A DNA stretch of 64,000 nucleotides, taken from the NCBI GenBank assembly GCA_025201365.1, contig JAIXMF010000006.1:682001-746000 (forward strand), read 5' to 3'. The notes under the pieces were generated by a model that saw only the letters and a list, made by a program, of their open reading frames with translations, had not been told where the DNA came from and ran no database searches. Source of the stretch: Syncephalis plumigaleata (Eukaryota > Zoopagomycota > Zoopagomycetes > Zoopagales > Piptocephalidaceae). Position 1 is the stretch's first letter. Each line of letters begins with the position of its first letter. The position numbers and the translations under genes were made by a program. Positions 35,911 through 47,794 of the stretch are shown here, one piece after another.

Positions 35911-36828
35911 TTAGAGTGAGTTAACAAACGACACAATAGCTTCCGGCTGTCGATACGTGAAAGAAAGCGGATAACTGCCGATATGACCATCTAGAATGAG
36001 TTCAGCTCTTGACTTGAATTTACCGCCACCTGATCCTATAATCGTTTTAGCAGATGAATATCCAACCTTAACGCCATGGGAAAATGGGCGTAAGCGTGTC
36101 GGCATTGGCGGGGAATACGATACACTCTTTGCCGTAGTCAGCCTCGATACAACCGAGTAGATCATCATCAGGATTAGTGAATAGATTGGCACAGAAACGA
36201 TTCGCTTTAATATCGACACAGATGGGATTGCTAATGACCGTTTGCGTTTTTGCCTTGCCCGAACCCAGTATACTGAATAAACTGACACTGTAGCGTGGAT
36301 CCTGTAGAATGGAGTGGTTCAAATGAGGGACACGCGTTTGTAAACAGGTACCGCCCAAATGGCGTGTGAGTAATTCAAGGTCCGCCTCCTCCATATTACC
36401 ATTATTAGTAGTCGACGTGGTATTTTGGGTAGTAATGTCTAGGACAATGTCGTAATCGGTGTTATTGATGTAGGCCTCAAACATGTGACGACCCGCGAGT
36501 ATCGCCTTCGCATCATTGGACTGTGGGCAAAAGTGAAGCTCGCCCGCAAGTGCATTAGGACCTGGGGTGAGCGATACTCGTCCCTCGCCCATAACACAAC
36601 GCCCCACTAGTTTATCCTCTGCGTGCACATTGAAAAACAGTGGCGTTGACAGTGTACACTCTGTATCGAGTATATTGTCACATTGGCAATAAACGAGAAA
36701 ATAATCGCCTCCTTTGTGGTGGCATGTACGTCAAATTTACTGAATAGAATGGAGGCACCCGATGATGGTTCGTAAAGTGTGGCCACCGTAGTTGAACTTG
36801 TAGCCGAGTGAATATCCGCGTTAGCCAT
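35911..36828 (-). CDS. Unknown fungal protein, LEA/DUF3712-like
   Basis: Probably a single-exon gene. The start MANADIHSATSSTTVATLY leads to ASILFSKFDVHATTKEAIIF and FSFIANV, a pattern of beta strands. Then come TECTLSTPLFFNVHAEDK, GRVSLTPGPNALAGELHF and LAGRHMFEAYINNTDYDI, LTRHLGGTC, and FSILGSGKAKTQTVISNP. The end carries VGYSSAKTIIGSGGGKFKSR and LDGHIGSYPLSFTYR. Strand-rich repeats with ILGSGKAK-type turns resemble LEA-like lipid-binding proteins of fungi (DUF3712), but this is a weak impression. Frame changes near 36680 and about 36080 are needed to read it through. No signal peptide is evident. Convergent with the kinase gene. Confidence 0.45.
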
Positions 36829-37644
36829 GATTGATGATAAAAAATGATATGACAATGGTAGTGGACTATACTTTAATACAGTCAAAATGAAGTACAAAGA
36901 AAAGGCGAGATATAGTAGGAGTGAGAAAGGTGAAGGGTGAAGGGTGATACGCCACTGCACAAGTAACAAGTAACAAACAATGATAATAGCCGTAGAAGTG
37001 AATAGTGTGGAGTTGACCGATAATATCAAGATGGATTTCGCACGAGAATCGTATGGTTAGCGAGGCTTTTATAGTATCCCAAAAAGGTGATGAGCAGGTG
37101 TAAGAAGGAAAAAGGAAGCAGAATGAACAATCAAGCTAACCCTGACATAGGTCACCTGTATTAGCATACGAATAGTAATCGTCATATCGTCATATGTGAT
37201 ACCCAGCTAGTGGACATCACGATAGCATAACCTGTATTGATGAGAAAGGCATAAAAGACAACCATCATGGCAAATGTAAAAGGTATAACAAGTAAACTAG
37301 TACAGGTTATTATTGGTGAACTACTGGAGTGAAATGGTTAATCACATGCTACATGAACCAATAACGGTTCATGACTGATATCGAACAGCGCACTTTTACT
37401 CGCTGCCATGTGAGTGGTCAATTACAGTGTTTATTCATTGTTAATAGAGAAGATGAAGAAATAAAGCATCAGTGTATTGAATTGATACAAATTAGTGTTG
37501 ATTGATTGATTCATTGATTGATTGGTACTACCATGTCATTCATGTCATTGTGATAATGTGCGTTTGATGAATGAACGAATGAATGAATTGACTGGTTACA
37601 TCCTATTTGTTCTCTTCTTTTTTGTTTGAATACACTGTCGACTA
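36829..37644. promoter_or_regulatory. Divergent intergenic region
   Basis: About 815 bases between the LEA-like gene and the gankyrin gene. It contains (GATT)n and (GAAT)n tracts near 37497-37590 and an imperfect hairpin, catgaaccaataacggttcatg, at 37352-37373. No gene is seen. Confidence 0.45.
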
Positions 37645-38920
37645 ATGAGTAATAACCAGCAATTATTGAAGCAAGTCAACGACGCCTTGCTTAACGGCGA
37701 TATCACATCGATTGAACCGGTATTACTAGGCAATCCATCATTAATCAATACAAGGGATGAGGTGCGTGTGCATAGGATGCTCGTACACTTGTTTGCTTGC
37801 TTCCTTTCTTCCTATTACGCATGGCAAACTTGATAAACCAGTATAGTGCTAATATCATGAGACGCATCTTGTTCTAGGATGAACGAATTCCTTTACACTG
37901 GGCAGGTAAGCATCATCATCACCATTATTATTATTATTACCATTGTCACTAATGATATTTTATTAATAAAAATAGCATCTTCAGGTCAGGTAGAAGCCAC
38001 TCGATTGTTATTACGATTAGATAGTGATGTGAATGCAGTGGATGAGGTAGCTACTTTTGATTAAATAATGCATTATCGTCTCATTGATGTATACGAATGA
38101 ATAGGCACGTTGGACACCGTTGATTATTGCTGGTACGTATGTAATGTCATGTCTAATCATAATAACGAGATCATACTAATATCGTGTTTATAGTATCAGC
38201 TGGACATAGAGAAGTAGTAGAAATGCTACTCGAGGCAGGTGCTGATATCAATGCCAAAACGGAACGTGGTAATACCGCCTTGTAAGTGTAATTATTACTA
38301 TAGAGAGGTGAAGGAATGATGGTACAATTGTTCAAGGAGAAGTATGATTAATGTCAACTTGTACACTTTAGACATTATGCAGCATCTAAGAATCGACTTG
38401 AGGTAAGAATGACACGATAGTTTAAGCCAACTATTAGCATGAATATTTCATATATATATATATATACGTATGTATCTGACATTCATTCCTTATAGTTGGG
38501 TAGCATCTTGTTGAGTAAGGGCGCTGATCCACGACCACGCGATAATCAGGGTCAAACACCATTGTAAGTAATGAATTGAATATTGATGACAGCACTGATA
38601 ATAATAATGATCATAATAGACATCGAGCAGCTGTACTAGGTCATACGGCTTTCTGCGATTTACTATTCAAACATGGTATTGGTGCTAATCCACGCGATCA
38701 ACAAGGCAATACACCATTGTAAGTAGTAACAATAACAATTATAGCATTAATAAGTAATAAATTGCACTAGACATCTAGCTTGTGAGGATAATCAACGTGC
38801 CACTTGTGATTACTACTTGAAAATGGTGCCGATATTGATGAGGTGAACAAGGATCAACAAACGCCATTTGATCTGGCTAATGATCAATTACGCGTGTTTC
38901 TTCGTCGATTCACTCAGTAG
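37645..38920 (+). CDS. NAS6: 26S proteasome assembly chaperone, gankyrin/Nas6-like ankyrin protein
   Basis: Ankyrin-repeat protein of the PSMD10/Nas6 class, which binds the Rpt3 ATPase during proteasome base assembly. The start MSNNQQLLKQVNDALLNGD is followed by about six ankyrin repeats: RIPLHWAASSGQVEATRLLL, ARWTPLIIA, VSAGHREVVEMLLEAGAD, HYAASKNRLELGSILLSKGA, GQTPLHRAAVLGHTAF and GNTPLHLACEDNQR. The last repeat, ENGADIDEVNKDQQTPFDLA, is one base out of frame after CDY (near 38814), probably a short T run. The end is NDQLRVFLRRFTQ. Each repeat is broken by a short intron at the TPL/H boundary, a conserved-looking phase. Length (about 235 residues) fits the family. Confidence 0.82.
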
Positions 38921-39186
38921 ATTGAAACTAGTGTGATTCAATTACTAGACAACCACTCATTGTCTCTTTCTCTTCTCTCTCCTCTCTCTCTCTTACTATA
39001 AACACAATACACTAAATTGAAAATGGCTATTATGAATTTCTGTTAAATAAATCGTTAATAACCAATAATGAGATCAATAAGAAAAGCAAGTGTGTAAGTG
39101 AGTGAGTGAATGTGTGCATATATGTGTTTATAAAATGTCAATTGTAGTAGTATTAATAGTAGTAGCACGGATCATGTCATAACCAG

Positions 39187-39684
39187 TCAATGGCTACCGC
39201 CAACTTGCTCAACCATAACATCAATGACATCGTCATCCTCCATATCAAGCTAAATCATTGAAATAAAAAGACATGAATACATACATAATAATTGTTGATT
39301 AGTACGAGTGTTTATCTGGAAGTAGCAATAACAATAACAATTAAATAGCTAGTAGTCTTTCCACACTTACATCGGCAGGTGTGTTGTCAGGCAATATACG
39401 CATGCCATCATAGAGAAACCTTACTGATTCCATCGATTTGCCTTGTCGTTCGCAATAGGCATTCATGAGCTTCTTGAGCTGTGTACTTCTTTTGATCTTG
39501 AAAAACACTTCAGTACGATCCTATTAGGTAGCAACAGTAGCAACATCATCATCATCACGTTAGTTTGTATGCTATACATCTTTGTCGAATAATAGCAATA
39601 GCGGTAACTTACCATGCCTACAACCTTCAGGTTGATATGGTCGCCTGCTTCTGTCTTTGCTTTCTTATCTTCTTGATCTGCCAT
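39187..39684 (-). CDS. SMT3: SUMO precursor
   Basis: Ubiquitin-like modifier. MADQEDKKAKTEAGDHINLK leads to the beta-grasp fold: DRTEVFFKIKRSTQLKKL, MNAYCERQGKSMESVRFLYD, GMRILPDNTPADLDMEDDD and VIDVMVEQVGGSH. The diglycine is followed by a two-residue SH extension that Ulp-type proteases would remove. Two introns fall after VVGM and after ADLDME. The N-terminal tail lacks the psi-K-x-E acceptor that some SUMOs carry. Essentially full length for the family. Confidence 0.96.
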
Positions 39685-40045
39685 GACAAAAATCCAATGT
39701 AAAAGAACAAAGTGTGGTCACCGTGAATATGTGTCTCTCTCACTCTGTGTGTGTTGTGTGTGTGTGTGTGTGTGTGTGTGAGGAAAGGTGAATGCACACA
39801 TACAAAAATGAATACAATCTACACGCATGCACACACCACCGCCACCATAGGATTACGTTGTCGTTGCTGTTGCTTAGACGTGCGCGTACAATATCCATAT
39901 AGGCAAGGAGGATAGTAGTCTTACTAATCCATCCATCCATCCATCTATTCATCTATTGATTCATCAAAGCATTTGTTGCTTTACCTGTTTATTGATCGAT
40001 TAGTCGAGTTTACTCATTTATAAGCTGTATTAAGCATCGATTACA
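39685..40045. promoter_or_regulatory. Divergent region SUMO / eIF3a with (TG)n
   Basis: About 360 bases between two divergent starts. It contains (TG)n at about 39754-39781 and (ATCC)n at 39927-39942. Both promoters are expected here. Confidence 0.5.
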
Positions 40046-43000
40046 ATGCGATCGTATTATCAACGTCCGGAGAATGCGCTAAAACGTGCAGATGGTAAGT
40101 TTAGGTCATCTACCACTATGACAGCAAGATGAACTATCAATAATGAACAACAGCTAACACGCATATTGATAGAACTTATTGCGGTTGGACAGCAAAATGC
40201 TGCGCTTGAAGTTCTCTATGAAGTGATCACGTCAAAGCGTTCACGTAATGCATCCATCAACGTACTCGAGCCAGTGATGCACAAGTTCGTAGAGCTCTGC
40301 GTAGACCAACGTAAGGGCAAGCTTATCAAGGATGGTCTGTATCAGTTCAAGAACTTTGCACAAGGCACTAGTATCACAGCGATTGAGGTAAGGAATAGCA
40401 CTTGTATAACTTGTAGATTATCATCCTTATTATTAAATGTTACATAAAAATACATATAGACGGTAGTAAAACGATTCCTATCACTTAGCGAGGAAAAGTT
40501 ACATTCGGCTCAGGAGAAAGCGGAACAAATCAACTTGAATGCAGTCGAGGATCTTGAAGAGTCGGAAACACCGGAATCCCTTCTACTTGGCACGGTTAGC
40601 GGCGAGCAGAGCAAGGATCGTACGGATCGTGCTGTCGTCACACCATGGCTACGATTCTTGTGGGAGGGCTACCGTACCGTACTTGATACGCTACGCAATA
40701 ATGCCCGTCTAGAATTGTTGTATCAACAGGTTGCGCATCAGACCATTCAATTCTGCCTGCAATACATGCGTAAAACGGAATTACGTCGTTTAGCCGATTT
40801 GATGCGACACCATTTGAGCAACGTATCAAAGTATCAGAATCAACCGCATTCCATTGATTTGGCCGATCCGGACACGCTACAACGTCATTTGGATGCTCGT
40901 GTCGAGCAATTGAACGCGGCCGTCAAGCTTGAACTATGGCAGGAGGCGTTCCGTTCCGTTGAGGACATTTACAACTTGTTGGCCATGTCAAAGAAAGCGC
41001 CCAAGCCACATATGATGGCGAATTACTACGAGAATTTGGCCAAGATCTTCTTGGTAGGCGAGAACTACTTGTTCCACGCGGCTGCCCAACAGCGTAGCTA
41101 CTTCTTATGGCGTGTAATCAACAAGGACGCCACTCCCGAGGAACATGTCAAAGCGGCCACGTCCATTTACTATCCACCTTGTCGGTGCCGGTGATCGCGT
41201 CCAATCGTGGTAGCGGTATCTTCACGGATGTCGACGAGTCCAAGTCCAAGTTGCATCGACTCACCAACTTGCTCGGTCTTACGAAGGCACCCACACGATC
41301 GGGCCTATTGAAGGATCTGATTGCTCGCGGTGTTTTGCAACGTGTACCAGCAGAGTTGCGCCAGTTATACGAGATTCTCGAGGTGACATTCCATCCATTG
41401 TCGATCTGTAAGAAGATTGAACCGTTGTTGGCACGACTAGCCGAGGACGATGAAATGAAACGATACATCGAGCCGTTGCATCAAGTGGTGCTGACACGAT
41501 TATTGCAACAATTGTCGCAAGTCTACACGACAGTGAAGATGGACACGGTAGTCAAGCTTGCCTCGTTCCCACCACCATTCGACTATGATCGCACGTATAT
41601 CGAGAAGTTTATCATGAACGGTTGTCGTCGTGGCGATCTAATGATTCGCGTTGATCATCACAATGGCGTGCTCACCTTCGAGACGAGTGAGCTGTTCGCC
41701 GCACCTGCTATCGCGGCCGTTGACGGTGTTCGTTTGCAGATGGCACCACCAGAAGCAATGCGCCAACATCTCGCCTCATTGGGTAAGGGCTTGCAAAGTG
41801 CCATCAACACGTTCGACCCAAGTGTCGAAGAGGAGCGCAAACTCGCCAAGAGTCAATCGATTGCTCGCGCCCTATTCGAGATGGTCGATGAGCATAAGCG
41901 AAATGCTGCTCGTAAGGCGGTCATCGAGCGCAAGAAGGAGATTGCCGAGAACTTGCAAATGCAGAAGGAGAAGGAGCAAGCCATGCAACGTATCATTCGT
42001 ATGCAGCAAGAGAAGGCGGCAGAGAAGGCGCGTCAAGAGCAAGAGGCGAGAAAACGCCAGATAGAACAGCAAGAGCGTGAACGTGAGGCGATTGAACGCG
42101 AGGAGGCTCGTAAATTGGCCGAGTCATTGACCGAGAAGGCTGGTATCAAGGTGGACGCCAAGGTAATTATCTATATATAATATTTAGAATGGCATACGGT
42201 ACTAATGAATAATTGATTTCGTGTAAATGGTAGACACTCGAGACACTCGATACCGACAAACTAGTCGAGCTGCAAGTGAAGCAGATTGAAGATGAAAAGG
42301 CCGAGATTCAAGCGCGTCTCAAGGGTGTATCGAAGCGACTCGATCACACGGAGCGTGCCTTCCGCAAAGAGGAAATCCCCTTGTTGGAACGTGACTACGT
42401 ACGTCAACGTAAGGCCGATCGTCATTACTACGAGGCAGCTCGTACGGCTCGTATTCAAGCAGCTCGCGAGAAACACGCCCGTGATCTCAAGTTGAAGCAA
42501 AAGATGACGGCCATCATGCCCGACTACCGCGAATTCCGTGGCAAGCTTGAAGGTGGCGTCCGCGAGGATTATGACCGTCATTGCCAAGAAGTGGCCAAGC
42601 AATTGGAGAAGGCCAAGAAGCAGCGTATCCAAGAATATCGCGAATTGAAATACGAAGTGGAGCAACGTCGTAAGGCCGAGGCAGCTGAACGTGCTCAACG
42701 CGAGGAAGAGGAACGTCGTCAGCGCGAGCAACGTGAACGAGAGGAACGCGAACAACGTGAACGCGAGGAGAAGGAACGTCGTGAACGTGAAGAACGCGAA
42801 GCCAAGGAGCGTGCCGAGCGTGAGGAACGCGAACGTAAACTGGCCGAACAAATGGAGAAGCAACGGGAACGCGAGCGATTGGCCGAGGAGAAATTGGCCG
42901 CACAGCGACGTGGTCTATCGGTCAATCCACCCGCTGCTAGTCCCTCCGCACGTACCGAAGAACGCCCATGGCGTCGTGCTGAAAGTACTACCGTTGCTGC

Positions 43001-43543
43001 TGCTACTGCTGCTACTCCTACCACAACGCCACCGCCATCATCGCCTAGTGTTGGATCATGGCGTCGTAGTGAATCTATTCGTCGTCAAGAATCGACACGT
43101 ACTGAATTACCACCACTAGTACCACTACCACTAGTACTACCAGTAGTAGCAGCACTCGTGTCGAGGAGAGTTCATGGCGTCGTTCCGACTCTAACCCAAC
43201 ATCCGCACCACTTGAACCATCGAATAGCTGGCGTTCACGAGCTCCACCCGGTGTACGTGCCTCGCAATCACCACGATCCACCGACATGTCTCGTAATGCT
43301 AGTACGAGCAGTACAGGCGGAGCGGAACGCTCTCCAGGATTCATGTCACCACGAGGAGGATTACCAGCGGAAGGTGGTTGGCGTACACGCGACTCACCCA
43401 AGGACACGCCACGTCCATTGCGTACGAGCCAGAGTGCCAACACATCGGGCAATGCCACACCCACGGAATCTCGTCCCACCACCTCTGACGTAGACGCTGA
43501 TGGATTCACCCTAGTCACTAAGGGACGAGGACAACGTCGTTAA
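40046..43543 (+). CDS. TIF32: Translation initiation factor eIF3 subunit a
   Basis: Largest scaffold subunit of eIF3. The start [18 protein letters not shown] is typical of the family. The N-terminal helical PCI-containing half holds [52 protein letters not shown] and [17 protein letters not shown], then [19 protein letters not shown] and the winged-helix part with [17 protein letters not shown]. The C-terminal half is the charged spectrin-like region with [13 protein letters not shown] repeats, then an Arg/Ser/Pro tail ending [12 protein letters not shown]. Introns are few. One base is missing near 41168 (ATTTA for ATTTTA) between AATSI and [10 protein letters not shown], and another near 43108 before the [20 protein letters not shown] stretch. 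Both look like homopolymer undercalls. Confidence 0.96.
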
Positions 43544-43966
43544 GCATCAAGCACGCGGACAGTGCAGTGTATATGTGCATGATAGCATGAATGTGATATG
43601 CGTTCGACATTTGTCTATATTGAGTCTATTATTGATTTAATTCATTAACAAGTAGACACGCTCTCTCACCTCTCTCTCGTTTATTGATTTAATTCATTAA
43701 AATTTGCTTATTCTTCTCAAAAAACAAACAAGCTACATGAACATGTTGATTTGTTGTTATGACAGAGCATAGAAATGTACGATATAATCACATGCAATTC
43801 AACTGTCAGTGTTTACCGTGCCACATACACATTCCCTCTTTCTCATTCTCAATGGCGTCAACTTGGACCTGCAGATTGATATCACGTCAGTGCAACTCAA
43901 AGCAAAAGATGTAACTACAACTATAGCATCATTCGTCGTTAGCAACCTGTTTATTGGTAGATAGCA

Positions 43967-44362
43967 ATGACGACTTTGCGTACCACGTCACACAGAGACA
44001 TACCCGCATTGTTGTTGTTCTATATCTGTCAACGACTATCCGACATACAAAGATATTATCCCGATGAAAAAGGGAGATGGCCTATGATAGATAACGTGTG
44101 TAAGACAAGCAAACATGCAAGCAAACGAACGAACGAACGAACGAGCTAGACAAACGTGAGTCAAGGACCAATCGACGACATAGAGGAAGTAAAGGAAATC
44201 AACGTGGAACACAAGAGCCACCACCATCACGGCTGCACTACACCAGCGATATTCGGCAGTAACAGGCGAATATGCGTGTGGAAGAGGCGAGCCGAGATGG
44301 TCCGTTCGTTTTTCTCTCCTTTTCTCCTTCGTTCACTCTCACTTATACTTTCATTGTATTAG
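43967..44362 (+). CDS. Possible small two-exon gene, unknown
   Basis: The frame from MTTLRTTSHRDIPALLL continues FYICQRLSDIQRYYPDEKGR and WPMIDN, then meets a GTGTGTAAG donor-like site; a CTAG acceptor at about 44149 precedes a basic frame (RRHRGSKGNQRG or IDDIEEVKEINVEH, depending on phase). Gene-like codon use in the first exon is the only support. Product unknown. Confidence 0.18.
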
Positions 44363-47013
44363 AAAAAAAGCCCAGACCATTCTATTAAAGGAACGGAAGA
44401 AGGAATAAGTACAACGTACACGCACCACACACACACACACATCCAACGTGACATGTGACGGAAATAACTAATTCGCCTGACACAAAACGATAACCATCAA
44501 TGAGTATTTTTTTATTCCGATAACGTCGTAGTTATTTATCGTTTGTATGTGTGTGCGTGTTCATCGCAACTGATACGGTTGTACATTCTCTAATATCCTT
44601 GACTCTTAAACCAAATACATGGATACAGATGAATAAACGTGTATCATACAGTTAGATAGTAATATGGAACAATGTCAATCGAAAGAACAAGTTCACTCAC
44701 CATGACATGGCATGACATGACTATTGCTGCACGGATACACGCAAACAACAAATGTACGTAGGATAACAGCGATGACAATTGAACAAGCAGTAAAGTGAAT
44801 GATGACCATCGTCATCATCGTCATCATTGTCATCATCACATTGTTGATGGTTGATAGAATTGTATGCTTTTTAGTTTCATTTATATTAAAATGATTAGAG
44901 TTTATGAAAGTATATGTTATGGCACACTTCTTTCTTTCTCTTATTTTATTTTATTTCATTCTGTTATTGTATGTATTGTTGTAGTGCGATACCGTTATAC
45001 GTTACTTACTTGTCTTTCTTTCCTATTACAATTATAACATTCTATATAGTTAAAAAAAACAACAACAACCACTTACATTTATCAAAGGTGTAGAGGTCCT
45101 TGAAAATTTACGCGTGCACTTGTTATCTATTCTGAAACAACAGCCATCGCCAACACTGTGTGTATGTACATATATATGCGCGCGTGTGTTTATGCATATA
45201 TACCGAATATTCAATCCAGTTCAAGTAAACGTGCATATTCTATTTCTATTCCGGTTGCTTTTACTTTTACGTTCTCCTCCTCCCCCGCTATCATCGTCCT
45301 CACCATCTGACATCATCGATATTGACATTCTTTACTGCATTGAATCAGCATACTATCCTGCCAATCATTGCAGCAGTAAAAGCAAGCATAGTATAATATT
45401 AACGGCAATAGATAGGCAAATAGGCAAAAGGCAGACAGACAGGTAGCAGCAGCACCAGCAGCACCAGCACCAGCAGCAGCAACAGGTAAGCTATGCGCAA
45501 TTGTATGCACCTGCTATAGAGGCCATTATTTCCATACCAATAGCATCTGATGTGCGTATTGGTTCCCGTTTCCTGCACTCGACCTCCAGGGTTCTGCCGT
45601 ATCTCGTTGATCCACGCGGTCTGCGCATATGGCACAACTCCTTTGTGGTCGGGTCGCCATTGACTTTGCCTCTTCTTTTCAGCTGTTTTCTTTTTTTCCG
45701 TGACCACTTAGTAGTACCACTATCAGTATTATCAGTATTATCATAAGCAGCAGCATCACTACATCTGTGTGTATGTGCCTGCGTGTTGTCTACCTCCTAT
45801 TTAATTGTCTGTGCGCGTTTTGAATTCTAGACTACTATTACTATTATTACTATTACTGTGATTGACATCAATCTATTCATCATCTATTTACTTATAGCCA
45901 TAAATAGAGTGTGAACAAACAAACAAACAAACAAACAAACAAGTAAGTAGAGGAATAGCACACTCTAGCGTCATCGGGTAGGATGAACGTCAATGAGGAA
46001 TAGACTCGATTCCTCCATTAGTAACGCGCTTAATCATGATCATCAAAAAATCCTCTCCTTGATCCTTGACTTGTGAGCATTGATTTCTTGATTGCCAAGT
46101 CATCCATTCAATATGGATTTCTAATACACATCTAACATTACCAGCAAGGTGGTAGTACTAATACTGCTGCTGCTTCTGTTGCTTCCACTAGTATTCAATA
46201 CTAGTATCAATTCTTGTAGTAGTACTTGTAGTAGTAATGGCAATAATTGGTATATCCTTGTATTTACCAAAGTCAAGGCTAGACCACCCATTTATCATTA
46301 ATTATCGCGATTATGATTGAGCAAGTGGACCCTGCTTCCTTCCTTCTTCCTCATTTCTCCTTTATTCCTCCATATGCTCATATGCTCTCGCTCACTCTCA
46401 CATTAACCTGCTTTCTCATGATAGATGATGGTATGTCACTAATGACTTGGATGCATTAACATAGACATACATATGTACACACGCGTGACTATAAGTGAAC
46501 ATGCTTACTTGCACGCTCGAGTAACAAAGTAGGATGATACGGAGGGAAAAAAAGGGAAAAGCATCTAGACTAGTTAGAGTGATAGAGTAATAATAGCAAT
46601 GAATGAATGAATGAATGGACGTATGTGAATAGTAAAGTGCGAATGTTTACAAATGTCTGAGCGCGCGTAAAAATAATCATCTTAGTATCCTTGTCCTGTG
46701 CCACACTGTATCGGTATCTTCTTTGAGCAAATGGCGCTTTCTTGCCACTCGATAATCTAGCTTGCATTCCTTCATCCATACACGGCAGTCTTCTGTCTGT
46801 TCGTATCTATTCGTATCTGTCCGTTGGTTTACCTGTCTCACTCTCTCTTACTCTCTCTCTTACTCTCTCTTGGTGTGCCCTTGACACGTGTAACGCGACA
46901 TTCAAACGGTTGGTTGAACAAAGTCTGTGTTATTATCCGTTCGCCCGCTTCTCTTCCTACCACACGTGGGTATTTATATGCAAACGTGTCGGCACTGACC
47001 TCCAGTGTACTTG

Positions 47014-47163
47014 TTCGTTCGTTCGTTCGTTCGCTTGCCTGCCTGCCTGCCTGCTTGTTTGTTGTTCACTTGTTGCTCCATCCGTTTATCATCTTTTATT
47101 CAGTTTCTCGGTCTGTCACTCTATCTGTTTGTCACTCACTCACTCACTCACTCACTCACTCAC
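47014..47163. repeat. Tetranucleotide arrays (TTCG)n, (CCTG)n, (CACT)n
   Basis: Three different tetranucleotide arrays within 150 bases: (TTCG)n at about 47014-47033, (CCTG)n at 47037-47056 and (CACT)n at 47132-47163. They lie upstream of the Nam8-like gene. Confidence 0.85.
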
Positions 47164-47794
47164 TTACTCTCTGTCTCTCTGTTCGTCTGTGCTCGTTCGT
47201 TCGTTCGTTCGCCTATCCGTCTCTATCCATCTCCATCTATCTCCATCTATCTATCTACCTATCTATCTCACTATTTGTTTGCCCCTATACCTCACCATAT
47301 TTACCTTTTTTCTCTCTCTCTTTCCCTTCCTTATTCACTATTTCTCTCGCTATCTCGTTCTTTCAATTTGTTTTGACGCTTTCTTTTTCTTACTCACTAT
47401 CCTCATAGGATATTTGCTTATCTGTGCTAGTACGTGTGGTTTATTTCATAATTGCATTGCGTGCTATTTCAAGTTCTTTGCTAGTTTTCCTTACTTTCAC
47501 TTTCGTGTTATCTCCGCTATTGTTTACGTTACGCTCTGGTTCGTAATACTACTTTGCTATTATTACTACATTATTACCACTATTACTAGTGCTACCACTA
47601 CTACTCTACTATTACTACTTATTATTATTATTATTATTTATTGTCGTGGGTAAATGCCAAAAATGAAGACCATTGGGCTTGTCGTGTTTTATACTAGAAA
47701 CAGAATGGCCTATTCTATTTTTATGCTTGACTGTATACTCATATCTTTTTTCTTCCTTGTAGACCATTCCTGATCTTCTTGCACGGTACACGCT

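Larger units (their letters stand above)
43544..47794. other. 4.2 kb gene-poor, pyrimidine-rich region
   Basis: No confident gene lies here, except a possible small frame at 43967. From about 46800 to 47790 the plus strand is strongly C/T-rich with (TTCG)n, (CCTG)n and (CACT)n arrays and ends in a clear 3' splice site (tccttgtag) before the RRM gene, so much of it may be a long 5' UTR or leader intron. A (CAAA)n tract sits at about 45914-45943, CAG/CAC repeats at 45445-45485, and a patch with higher G+C at 45560-45680. Confidence 0.5.

Noticed and set aside
42261-42903. Long antisense frames over eIF3a
   Set aside because: They mirror the RER/EEE charged repeat of eIF3a and have no independent signal.
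45399-45746. Frames on both strands through the higher-GC patch
   Set aside because: Neither strand gives a recognisable domain; kept only as a composition note.
46742-47653. 303-codon plus-strand open frame
   Set aside because: It is built from C/T-rich repeats (CACT, TTCG, CCTG units) giving Ser/Leu/Arg runs; no domain, and overlapping frames are equally open.
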